NCBI RefSeq assembly: GCF_026262505.1
Contig: NC_067203.1
Location: forward strand, 15,326,392 to 15,390,391
Length of the DNA stretch: 64,000 bases
Reading direction: 5' to 3'
From: Trichomonas vaginalis G3
Lineage: Eukaryota; Parabasalia; Trichomonadida; Trichomonadidae
The translations under genes and the position numbers were made by a program. This document shows positions 26,129 through 37,110 of the stretch, one piece after another. The notes beneath the pieces were generated by a model. It was not told the origin of the DNA. It was given only the letters and a program-made list of their open reading frames with translations, and made no database searches. Within the stretch, counting starts at the first letter, position 1. Every line of letters starts with the position of its first letter.

Positions 26129-27454
26129 ATTACAACGCTTAACTTTGAAGAAAATAGCGAAATTGTTAGTATTGGCAGATCTAGTTTTTCTGGCTCAAGT
26201 CTCGAATCCGCTAATCTCAGTGAATGTAAAAGGCTTACATTACTTGAATTAGATGTTTTTGCTGGCTGTGGAAACTTGAAAATTGTAATACTCCCCCCAA
26301 ACATTTCAAGTATAGGAATTTATTGCTTTAGTTCCGATTCCAAACTTGAATCAATACAAATACCGGATTCTGTAGTGAATATTTCTTCTATGGCATTCGA
26401 TCATTGCGGTCTAAAAACTATTAATATTTCAGTAAATTCAAAGTTAGAAAGAATAGGACTCGATTGTTTTGATAAGACACGGATTTCTTCCATCTATATT
26501 CCAAAATATCTAAAATATATAGATTCAAGAGCTTTTGCTTTTTGTTTATTAACAAATATAACCGTTGACCCAGAAAATCCAAATTTTGAGCTATTTTCTG
26601 ATACTCTGTTCGCAGGAATAGAAAACTCAACTTTATATAGAGTTCTTCCTTCTTATTCAGGTTCTTATATTGTACCTAGCTATGTAACAAATATTTCTGA
26701 TTATTGCTTTTATTATTCAAAAATTACATCTATTCAACTTCATAATGATATTCTAGCCATTGGGATGAATGCTTTTTCAGATTGTACATTATTAACAAGC
26801 ATTATCATTCCTGATAAAATAACTGAAATAAAAGGAAGCACGTTTGATTGCTGCAATACTATAGTAAAAGTTTTACTTCCAAAAAGTCTTATAAGTATAG
26901 ATACATATGTATTTTCCGGATGTTATTTATTATCGAGCATTTCAATTCCAGAAAATGTAATATCAATTGGAAATAATGCATTTCAATACTGTTATTTATT
27001 AACAAGCATCACAATACCAGGAAAAATCAAATATTTAGGCGATCAAGCCTTTTTTAAGTCTGCGTTAAAAAATATAACTTTCCTAGGCAACTACAATAAT
27101 ATCAAAATTGGGAACAATCTTTTTGAGTTAATTAGTGAACCAATGAATATTTTTATACATGGAAAGTTTAATATTGAAACTTCTTTTCAAAATGCATTTC
27201 CCAATATTAGTCATTTGTATATATCTAGTAAAACGATTTTATCAGAATCATGTAAACAATTTTTTGGTGAAAAGTCGGTTTATGTTCACATGGAAGGTAC
27301 AAATGCAATATCGGATAATACAACATTTGGAGTTATTAATTACATATCCATTGAAAAACTAAATATAACTATACAAGAAAAATCTAGTTTAATACGATAC
27401 TTTATTTTTCATTATCCGAAATACTTATATTTTATCCTATCTAAAATTAGCTAA
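26129..27454 (+). pseudogene. BspA-like leucine-rich-repeat gene, 5'-truncated
   Basis: The frame is open from 26117 and reads typical TpLRR/BspA repeats (CLLTSIIIPDKITEIKG, SSISIPENVISIGNNAF, TSITIPGKIKYLGDQAF) with a period of ~22-23 residues; about 15 repeats can be traced. BspA-like proteins form a huge surface or secreted family in trichomonads. There is no start codon at the beginning: coding similarity runs straight into the hAT-like terminus at 26,126, where an in-frame TAA appears. So the 5' part is missing. The C-terminus ends in a hydrophobic stretch (LIRYFIFHYPKYLYFIL) but without a clear membrane anchor plus tail. Probably a dead copy. Confidence 0.75.
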
Positions 27455-28326
27455 CTAACTCGTTATTGAGTAAATATTATTCTTTTAATGTATTATCTAA
27501 TTTTTTTTGAATATTAATAATCTAGATTTAATAAAAACACAAATACCCTATAATTTTATGAATATGGCACTTTTCGTCGATTTTCAAAGAATTAAATCGC
27601 TTCTATCTCAATAACTAATAAACATATAAGATTTTTGAAAGTATATATATAGTGTACTACATCTCAAGATATTATTAATATGTATTAGAAAGAATAATAT
27701 ATTGGATTTTGATATCACAAAATGACTTTTCAATTTATTGTAGTTCCTCACAGAGTTGAGATTCTACAAAATTCTTTGCAGATAATTTATGAAGGGATGA
27801 TAGACTAACGAACTATAGATACATGAATTGAAAATAAAAAAATCGATTAAATATGAACCTTCATAAACCGTTTAAGAAACTTAAAAACTATTCTTTATTG
27901 TTTATTTTGGACAAAGTTTAATATGATTGTGGTTTTATTGGACAATAATCGAGTAACGGAAAAATATAACATTTATCTATAAAGTGAAATTTAGAGGTAT
28001 ATTTCGTAAGATATTTCCTCTCTGATTACAAGAACTATTGTGAGCTATCAATCTAATGAAAGAGAGCAGATTTGGCCGTAATGAAAATGCAATACTTCGA
28101 AAATCAATGCAAAAAAGATTAATTTGTTAGAAACAATCGACTATGACACTGAATTCTAAGAGCAAACGTTTACATTAGGATATTTTGATCATTTCCAAAT
28201 ATTGCAAAATTGCATTTAAACAAGTTAAGGAGAATACTATATTAACCGTGTTGTAAGAAAATATAACAATTTTAAAGATTTTGCGACAGAAATTTGATAT
28301 ATAAAAATTGAATAAAATAACATTAT
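27455..28326. other. Gene-free AT-rich interior of foldback 1
   Basis: Nothing coding is visible. A 25-base string starting TAATAATCTAGATTTAA near 27.51 kb recurs near 40.48 kb beside the cyclase gene, possibly a shared mobile or 3'-flank sequence. Confidence 0.5.
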
Positions 28327-28860
28327 TGTTGCATGCTAAGATCAGTCATAATGTAAACCTCTCAATTTTATTGTCGTGGGAAGTATCTCAATTCCTTCAA
28401 AAAAATTGAAAAACTATTTAATTTTAAAAATATAATACTTTTAATTAGTTAATTAATTGGAGATATTTTTAAAAAATCACTTTTGATAATACTTTTGAGA
28501 ACTTTAATTAAAAAAATATATTCAAAAATATCCAGGATATCAAGAGGGAATTGTTCCTTATGAGGTATATAGTTATGATGTATACCTCATAAGGAACAAT
28601 TCCCTCCTTAAAACGAGAAAACTTGTTCGAAATTGTTTATCATTTCGAACAAGTTTTCTCGTTTTTAATAACAAACTAAAGGCTATGAGGCACTGATTAT
28701 ATATTAGTGCCTCACAGCCTTTAGTTTCTAATAGATAGCTGGGAAACTTTCTCCAAATGATAAGTTATTCAGAGAAAGTTTCCCAGCTATCAAGAGGGAA
28801 TTGTTCCTTATGAGGTATATAGTTATGATGTATACCTCATAAGGAACAATTCCCTCCTTA
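28327..28860 (-). repeat. Right inverted arm of foldback element 1, with extra hairpins
   Basis: Reverse complement of the left arm, then D (~28543-28605), C (~28611-28667), B (~28674-28727), a complete hairpin A (~28734-28790, loop CCAAATGATAAGTTATTC) and a second copy of D (~28793-28857). The two D copies are essentially identical, which shows recent duplication or conversion. Confidence 0.85.
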
Positions 28861-29659
28861 AAATCGTAGACATTTTTATACTTATTAATCAACCATTCAA
28901 AATCATATTCCTCTGAAAAGTTATTTTATTAAAAATTTAAATTTTAATAAATATAGAGTTTGAATTTCATACAATACCTATATATTTTCAATAATGGAAT
29001 TTGAAAACCATTCTCAAAAGTTCTCAGAAAACCTTTTTTTCTTTAATTTTAAGAAATCTGAGTATTAAATTAAGTGATAAATTCGTTTGACACTACTTTA
29101 ATTTTTAAATTCAAAAAATTATATGTGCTTCTTAAAATGACTCAAAAAATTTTTATTATAAAATATATATAATATTAAAAATCCCACAACATTTTTTACT
29201 TTACATAATCGTACTTCCTCGACGATTAATTTCCACTCAATTTCTATCGTTGACCGAACTTAGCATGCAACATTATGATGGAATATAAGTAGATGAGCTA
29301 TTAATGCTGCTATGATTTAAAATTGAGTAGTAATGAAATAGAATTTCGATTAAAAAAATTAATGTAATCGTATGAAAGCTTTGATCCTAATAATTAATAT
29401 TCGCAAATATTTTAACCTACTAATAAAATTCTGATTATATTAAGATATTTTAAAAATGAGATTCCAAATTGAATGGTGATGGAGATGAAAATTTTTAAAA
29501 ATATAAATAAGAGGATAAATTGATTGAGATATTAACTAGTAAATATTTGAAAAAGTAAATTATTTGAAATCCTTTAAAAATGTTACGGATAAAAGCTATA
29601 TAAATAAAATGACTGGTGTGGTTGGTTAGCTTAATGTGTAATATCAAAAAGAATTAATT
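28861..29659. other. Gene-free spacer between the two foldback elements
   Basis: AT-rich. It holds a copy of the end-like string CTTAGCATGCAACA (~29.26 kb), also present at the inner edge of the foldback 1 arms, and CGACGATTA-type strings also found near 23.5 kb. No gene seen. Confidence 0.5.
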
Positions 29660-32600
29660 GGTGTTGTTCACTGAGCAACTTTGAGAAGAATCATTTGTGA
29701 TTCTTGTCAAAGTTGAATCAAAGACAACAATTGATAGACAATTGTTGTCTTTGTGTACAACATTCACTTGAATTATAAACAATAACAAGTGTTTGTTGTT
29801 CACTGAGCAACTTTGAGAAGAATCATTTGTGATTCTTGTCAAAGTTGAATCAAAGACAACAATTGATAGACAATTGTTGTCTTTGTGTACAACATTCACT
29901 TGAATTATAAACAATAACAAGTGTTTGTTGTTCACTGAGCAACTTTGAGAAGAATCATTTGTGATTCTTGTCAAAGTTGAATCAAAGACAACAATTGATA
30001 GACAATTGTTGTCTTTGTGTACAACATTCACTTGAATTATAAACAATAACAAGTGTTTGTTGTTCACTGAGCAACTTTGAGAAGAATCATTTGTGATTCT
30101 TGTCAAAGTTGAATCAAAGACAACAATTGATAGACAATTGTTGTCTTTGTGTACAACATTCACTTGAATTATAAACAATAACAAGTGTTTGTTGTTCACT
30201 GAGCAACTTTGAGAAGAATCATTTGTGATTCTTGTCAAAGTTGAATCAAAGACAACAATTGATAGACAATTGTTGTCTTTGTGTACAACATTCACTTGAA
30301 TTATAAACAATAACAAGTGTTTGTTGTTCACTGAGCAACTTTGAGAAGAATCATTTGTGATTCTTGTCAAAGTTGAATCAAAGACAACAATTGATAGACA
30401 ATTGTTGTCTTTGTGTACAACATTCACTTGAATTATAAACAATAACAAGTGTTTGTTGTTCACTGAGCAACTTTGAGAAGAATCATTTGTGATTCTTGTC
30501 AAAGTTGAATCAAAGACAACAATTGATAGACAATTGTTGTCTTTGTGTACAACATTCACTTGAATTATAAACAATAACAAGTGTTTGTTGTTCACTGAGC
30601 AACTTTGAGAAGAATCATTTGTGATTCTTGTCAAAGTTGAATCAAAGACAACAATTGATAGACAATTGTTGTCTTTGTGTACAACATTCACTTGAATTAT
30701 AAACAATAACAAGTGTTTGTTGTTCACTGAGCAACTTTGAGAAGAATCATTTGTGATTCTTGTCAAAGTTGAATCAAAGACAACAATTGATAGACAATTG
30801 TTGTCTTTGTGTACAACATTCACTTGAATTATAAACAATAACAAGTGTTTGTTGTTCACTGAGCAACTTTGAGAAGAATCATTTGTGATTCTTGTCAAAG
30901 TTGAATCAAAGACAACAATTGATAGACAATTGTTGTCTTTGTGTACAACATTCACTTGAATTATAAACAATAACAAGTGTTTGTTGTTCACTGAGCAACT
31001 TTGAGAAGAATCATTTGTGATTCTTGTCAAAGTTGAATCAAAGACAACAATTGATAGACAATTGTTGTCTTTGTGTACAACATTCACTTGAATTATAAAC
31101 AATAACAAGTGTTTGTTGTTCACTGAGCAACTTTGAGAAGAATCATTTGTGATTCTTGTCAAAGTTGAATCAAAGACAACAATTGATAGACAATTGTTGT
31201 CTTTGTGTACAACATTCACTTGAATTATAAACAATAACAAGTGTTTGTTGTTCACTGAGCAACTTTGAGAAGAATCATTTGTGATTCTTGTCAAAGTTGA
31301 ATCAAAGACAACAATTGATAGACAATTGTTGTCTTTGTGTACAACATTCACTTGAATTATAAACAATAACAAGTGTTTGTTGTTCACTGAGCAACTTTGA
31401 GAAGAATCATTTGTGATTCTTGTCAAAGTTGAATCAAAGACAACAATTGATAGACAATTGTTGTCTTTGTGTACAACATTCACTTGAATTATAAACAATA
31501 ACAAGTGTTTGTTGTTCACTGAGCAACTTTGAGAAGAATCATTTGTGATTCTTGTCAAAGTTGAATCAAAGACAACAATTGATAGACAATTGTTGTCTTT
31601 GTGTACAACATTCACTTGAATTATAAACAATAACAAGTGTTTGTTGTTCACTGAGCAACTTTGAGAAGAATCATTTGTGATTCTTGTCAAAGTTGAATCA
31701 AAGACAACAATTGATAGACAATTGTTGTCTTTGTGTACAACATTCACTTGAATTATAAACAATAACAAGTGTTTGTTGTTCACTGAGCAACTTTGAGAAG
31801 AATCATTTGTGATTCTTGTCAAAGTTGAATCAAAGACAACAATTGATAGACAATTGTTGTCTTTGTGTACAACATTCACTTGAATTATAAACAATAACAA
31901 GTGTTTGTTGTTCACTGAGCAACTTTGAGAAGAATCATTTGTGATTCTTGTCAAAGTTGAATCAAAGACAACAATTGATAGACAATTGTTGTCTTTGTGT
32001 ACAACATTCACTTGAATTATAAACAATAACAAGTGTTTGTTGTTCACTGAGCAACTTTGAGAAGAATCATTTGTGATTCTTGTCAAAGTTGAATCAAAGA
32101 CAACAATTGATAGACAATTGTTGTCTTTGTGTACAACATTCACTTGAATTATAAACAATAACAAGTGTTTGTTGTTCACTGAGCAACTTTGAGAAGAATC
32201 ATTTGTGATTCTTGTCAAAGTTGAATCAAAGACAACAATTGATAGACAATTGTTGTCTTTTGTACAATTCACTTGAATTATAAATAATAACAAGTGTTTG
32301 TTGTTCACTGAGCAACTTTGAGAAGAATCATTTGTGATTCTTGTCAAAGTTGAATCAAAGACAACAATTGATAGACAATTGTTGTCTTTGTGTACAACAT
32401 TCACTTGAATTATAAACAATAACAAGTGTTTGTTGTTCACTGAGCAACTTTGAGAAGAATCATTTGTGATTCTTGTCAAAGTTGAATCAAAGACAACAAT
32501 TGATAGACAATTGTTGTCTTTGTGTACAACATTCACTTGAATTATAAACAATAACAAGTGTTTGTTGTTCACTGAGCAACTTTGAGAAGAATCATTTGTG

Positions 32601-33252
32601 ATTCTTGTCAAAGTTGAATCAAAGACAACAATTGATAGACAATTGTTGTCTTTGTGTACAACATTCACTTGAATTATAAACAATAACAAGTGTTTGTTGT
32701 TCACTGAGCAACTTTGAGAAGAATCATTTGTGATTCTTGTCAAAGTTGAATCAAAGACAACAATTGATAGACAATTGTTGTCTTTGTGTACAACATTCAT
32801 TATTATTATATAACAAGTGTTTGTTGTTCACTGAGCAACTTTGAGAAGAATCATTTGTGATTCTTGTCAAAGTTGAATCAAAGACAACAATTGATAGACA
32901 ATTGTTGTCTTTGTGTACAACATTCACTTGAATTATAAACAATAACAAGTGTTTGTTGTTCACTGAGCAACTTTGAGAAGAATCATTTGTGATTCTTGTC
33001 AAAGTTGAATCAAAGACAACAATTGATAGACAATTGTTGTCTTTGTGTACAACATTCACTTGAATTATAAACAATAACAAGTGTTTGTTGTTCACTGAGC
33101 AACTTTGAGAAGAATCATTTGTGATTCTTGTCAAAGTTGAATCAAAGACAACAATTGATAGACAATTGTTGTCTTTGTGTACAACATTCACTTGAATTAT
33201 AAACAATAACAAGTGTTTGTTGTTCACTGAGCAACTTTGAGAAGAATCATTT
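29660..33252 (-). repeat. 132-bp tandem array, left arm (~27 copies)
   Basis: Units are virtually identical. Each is built of hairpins: CAACTTTGAGAAGAATCA with TGATTCTTGTCAAAGTTG; CAAAGACAACAATTG with CAATTGTTGTCTTTG; CACTTG with CAAGTG; plus GTTGTTCACTGAGCAAC. Sequence variants appear only near 32.26 kb and 32.80 kb. Since 132 = 3 x 44, one minus-strand frame stays open for over 1000 codons without meaning a protein. Confidence 0.97.
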
Positions 33253-33302
33253 TGTAATACTTTGAAACACAAAATAGCATATTATGCTTTTATTTATCTA
33301 TA

Positions 33303-33600
33303 TGTGTCATTTTGGAGACATTGTCTATGCAAGTCTCCCAGAATGACACATTCATACACAATCTTCTTCTGATTGTGTATCTTTTGTCAACAAAGTGCAA
33401 CAGTGCACTGTTATTGTGTGCTATGTGTCATTGTGGGAGACATTGTCTATGCAAGTCTCCCAGAATGACACATTCATACACAATCTTCTTCTGATTGTGT
33501 ATCTTTTGTCAACAAAGTGCAACAGTGCACTGTTATTGTGTGCTATGTGTCATTGTGGGAGACATTGTCTATGCAAGTCTCCCAGAATGACACATTCTTC
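33303..33600 (+). repeat. 122-bp tandem hairpin units (~2.4 copies)
   Basis: The unit contains three hairpins: TGTCAT...GGAGAC/GTCTCCC...ATGACA, ATACACAATC/GATTGTGTAT, and GTGCAACAGTGCAC with flanks. Sequence is unrelated to the 132-bp unit but the design is the same. Copies recur inverted at 34.61-34.80 kb. Confidence 0.88.
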
Positions 33601-33885
33601 TCAAATGTTCTTACACTCTATTAAAACTATTCATAAATACAATTTCAATCTTATCCTCATTTTCTTCCTATTACACGTATCGAATCCCAACCTACTGAAA
33701 CACTTATTCCTCACAATCATTCGCAAATTTTTCTAATCTATGTTTTCTCAACTATTATCCTTTACCTTCATAACAGCATTTAAATATTCCTAATGAATTT
33801 AATGTTTTCATATTAAATACTTAATCACACAAAAATTATATTATCAAATTTTATATCATTCTTAAATTCCAGATTATATTGCTTA
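33601..33885. other. AT-rich spacer inside foldback 2
   Basis: No gene or clear structure seen between the 122-bp units and the palindrome. Confidence 0.5.
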
Positions 33886-35563
33886 CTTTGCAAGCAACTA
33901 TAATATAGTGTGATAGCCTTATTGAACTTTGATCAAATACTCCTTCGTCCGTTAAAAATTAAGATGCGTTTAAAAAATCGGAAAAAAATTCTTTTGTTTT
34001 ATTTTTAATTTTTCAACCGATAAAACTTTTTAGAAAAACTCCAAATTCCAAGAAATGCTTAGATTCAATATGAAGAACATATTCATACAGTCATTTCGTT
34101 TCAAATTTCAATTTTCAAATCGAACAAAGCTGCAAATTTGAATACTTTACAAAATTTTGAAACGTCTTTTCCCGAATGAATATTGAGTTTCAAGCCGGAC
34201 AAGCTATAGCAAAACTGATCCTTATGACCCACTCTATCATTTTGGTTTTTTTTGCAAAACGTGGGTAAAATCCGTGTAAATGCTCAGATACATGTGGCCA
34301 ATAATATTTGAATACTGACAGGTCCGGATATTAGGTTTAAATAGCTGATTTAATTCGAAATATGAAAAAAGATGAAATCTCAATGGAATATAGTAAATTA
34401 AGAATCAGTATGAATGGTTATATGATTTTGATAAAAGAAAACTGAATGAAATAGAACAAAATTTGAATCTCAGAATTTAAAAGTAAATAGAGAAGAAAAA
34501 GTGGCTTTAGGGGTTTTATGATAGGTTATTGTCGGGTATTAGAAGTGAACGTGTTGAAAAGAGATATTCAGTTAATATGAGACAAAATTAAAACAAGAAT
34601 TGAAGATTGTGTATGAATGTGTCATTCTGGGAGACTTGCATAGACAATGTCTCCCACAATGACACATAGCACACAATAACAGTGCACTGTTGCACTTTGT
34701 TGACAAAAGATACACAATCAGAAGAAGATTGTGTATGAATGTGTCATTCTGGGAGACTTGCATAGACAATGTCTTCCAGAATGAGACAATCTTCCGCAAT
34801 TAGAATACGATTGCGGAACTTCGACCGACAAGAGTGCATTATGCACTTTTCGTGTTTTAATTTTGTCTCATATTAATTAAATATCTCTTTTCAACACGTT
34901 CACTTCTAATACCCGACAATAACCTATCATAAAACCCCTAAAGCCACTTTTTCTTCTCTATTTACTTTTAAATTCTGAGATTCAAATTTTGTTCTATTTC
35001 ATTCAGTTTTCTTTTATCAAAATCATATAACCATTCATACTGATTCTTAATTTACTATATTCCATTGAGATTTCATCTTTTTTCATATTTCGAATTAAAT
35101 CAGCTATTTAAACCTAATATCCGGACCTGTCAGTATTCAAATATTATTGGCCACATGTATCTGAGCATTTACACGGATTTTACCCACGTTTTGCAAAAAA
35201 AACCAAAATGATAGAGTGGGTCATAAGGATCAGTTTTGCTATAGCTTGTCCGGCTTGAAACTCAATATTCATTCGGGAAAAGACGTTTCAAAATTTTGTA
35301 AAGTATTCAAATTTGCAGCTTTGTTCGATTTGAAAATTGAAATTTGAAACGAAATGACTGTATGAATATGTTCTTCATATTGAATCTAAGCATTTCTTGG
35401 AATTTGGAGTTTTTCTAAAAAGTTTTATCGGTTGAAAAATTAAAAATAAAACAAAAGAATTTTTTTCCGATTTTTTAAACGCATCTTAATTTTTAACGGA
35501 CGAAGGAGTATTTGATCAAAGTTCAATAAGGCTATCACACTATATTATAGTTAGCTTGCAAAA
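33886..35563. repeat. Near-perfect long palindrome (two ~0.7-kb arms, ~0.26-kb spacer)
   Basis: 33886-34594 and 34854-35563 are reverse complements with very few differences, so the pair is young or kept alike by conversion. Inside each arm, TACTCCTTCGTCCG...GACGAAGGAGTA lies ~55 bp from the outer edge and resembles a Tc1/mariner or Stowaway-type terminus beside TA; that identification is tentative. No coding frame is apparent. Confidence 0.9.
34610..34850 (-). repeat. Hairpin units in the spacer of the palindrome
   Basis: About 1.5 copies of the 122-bp hairpin unit in inverted orientation (34610-34790), followed by further hairpins of different sequence: TTCCGCAAT/ATTGCGGAA (with loop) and GTGCATTATGCAC. 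Confidence 0.85.
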
Positions 35564-36107
35564 CAATAAATCTGGAATTTAATAACTTCATAAAGATTTG
35601 ATAAAACCATTTTTGTGTAAATTAGTATTTAATAGGAAAATATGAAATTAGATTAGTCAAACATATAAATTGTTATTATATGAAATGATAACAATTGATA
35701 AAACATACAGATTGGAAGATTAGGTGAATTTTTGTGATGAATAGGTGTGTTTGTATGTAATGCCTCTATAGTATATTCATAATAAAAATTAGTATACTAT
35801 AAAAACTTGATTTGAGAAGAAAATTAATGTGGAATAAGAAGATTGTAGAGAAACGTCTCATTCTGTGAGACAGTCACAAATAATATCTCCTTACCATATC
35901 AAATCCTTAAATTTTATATATGCTATTTTTTTAATCTTTTAAAAATTTCTCTTTAACTCTCTTCAAAGACTTTCTTTTATGTCAAAAATTTGTTTCACTT
36001 TGCCCCAACTCATATACTCTAAAAATAATAACAATAGCCAAATATATAAAATTAATTTTTAATTCATTAAAATTATATTTATTCAAAGTAAATCCTCATA
36101 TAAACTT
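35564..36107. other. AT-rich spacer inside foldback 2
   Basis: No gene seen. A small hairpin GTCTCATTCTGTGAGAC lies near 35.85 kb and resembles the 122-bp family in sequence. Confidence 0.5.
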
Positions 36108-36881
36108 CTATGAACCATCCTCATCTGTTAATTCAATCAAGTATTCTAAGAAATTTGGGCAATTTTCTTCGAATAATTGGCTCTCATATGATAAATCTAT
36201 TAATTCAATTTTGTCATGCATAAAATCATACTTTCCGAATATGCAATAGCATTTTTCAAGAGCCAACAATAAATCAATTTTAAATCTTAGACTGTTATTA
36301 TTAAATGATTCAAGTAGTCCTTCCTCCAATAAAAAGTGGTACATTATTTGTTGATCGTTCTGTGAAAATTCGAAATTTAAGATACAATAGCAAATTATCT
36401 GAACGAAAAAATTTTTCTTGCTAGAATTGTAATCATTATAATTATCAATAATATTTGAAAAAAGACCGCTATAAAAGATAAAATCTTGATCGAAATGCGT
36501 AAAAACAATGAAAAGTATCTGATTGAAGAATTCTGGAACGCTTTGGTCTAGACACCACCATATGTAACGGTTAAGAGAGAACTGTTGATCTTGCATTATA
36601 AAGTCTACTAGTGAAATTTCGTTATTCATTAAAGAATACAATAATGTACCTATTTTCTTTTGTTTATTATGTGTTGATTTGTTTTGCCATTGAAAATAAC
36701 ATAGATATGTATCATCGGATTCTAATGCTAAAATTTTAAAGTCGTAATAAATAACAATCCGGGTAAAAACAAGGATATTTTCGTCAAATGCATCTATTTT
36801 GTCAACAGGAAATGGTATCTTGGAGACACAATCACCAATATCAATATTTTCAACATCTTGTTTATAAGATTTGATATTCAT
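36108..36881 (-). CDS. Unknown helical protein (257 aa) inside foldback 2
   Basis: The first ATG in the frame is at 36881 (MNIKSYKQDVENIDIGD). Coding-like sequence continues 22 codons upstream without an ATG, so the 5' end may be missing or the gene may use the internal start. The protein is rich in Phe, Tyr, Ile, Asn and Asp, with repeated helical blocks (IWWCLDQSVPEFFNQILFIVFTHF, here IWWCLDQSVPEFF; QQIMYHFLLEEGLLESFNNN). This pattern recalls armadillo/HEAT-like proteins that are common as uncharacterised families in trichomonads. No membrane segment or signal is clear. Being between repeat arrays, it could be captured host sequence. Function not known. Confidence 0.5.
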   Translation of the reverse strand: MNIKSYKQDVENIDIGDCVSKIPFPVDKIDAFDENILVFTRIVIYYDFKILALESDDTYLCYFQWQNKSTHNKQKKIGTLLYSLMNNEISLVDFIMQDQQFSLNRYIWWCLDQSVPEFFNQILFIVFTHFDQDFIFYSGLFSNIIDNYNDYNSSKKNFFVQIICYCILNFEFSQNDQQIMYHFLLEEGLLESFNNNSLRFKIDLLLALEKCYCIFGKYDFMHDKIELIDLSYESQLFEENCPNFLEYLIELTDEDGS

Positions 36882-37110
36882 TAAAATTTGATATAAAAAA
36901 GTAAATTCATTGCTCAGAAAATTGAGAAAATTGAGAGTAACCGCCAAATAAGATTTTTAAAAATAAAGAACTAAGGGTACAGTATATGAGAAGGAAGAAT
37001 CCAAAATTTTATTTTTAAGGTTTTGCAAGAAATATTTTTATTAATAAACGGTAGAATAATAATAGGAATATCGATATTAAAAAAGAAATACATGAAATAA
37101 ATAAAAATTT

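Larger units (their letters stand above)
23761..28860. mobile_element. Foldback-like element 1 with hairpin-array arms
   Basis: Two arms of ~430-530 bp in opposite orientation (23761-24190 and 28327-28860) enclose ~4.1 kb. Both arms contain the same ordered set of short near-perfect hairpins and the same ~220-bp AT-rich inner stretch ending near TTAGCATGCAACA. The left arm starts abruptly within half a hairpin, where the Maverick ends. Foldback/Galileo-type elements have long inverted ends made of subrepeats, so that class is my best comparison. No transposase gene of its own is visible; the interior holds a hAT-like element and a truncated BspA gene. Confidence 0.65.

Noticed and set aside
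29654-33272. Frames of 1048 and 173 codons reading NVVHKDNNCLSIVV repeats (and similar on the right array)
   Set aside because: They stay open only because the 132-bp unit is a multiple of three; there is no non-repeated domain, and the units are made of hairpins. I treat them as repeats, not genes.
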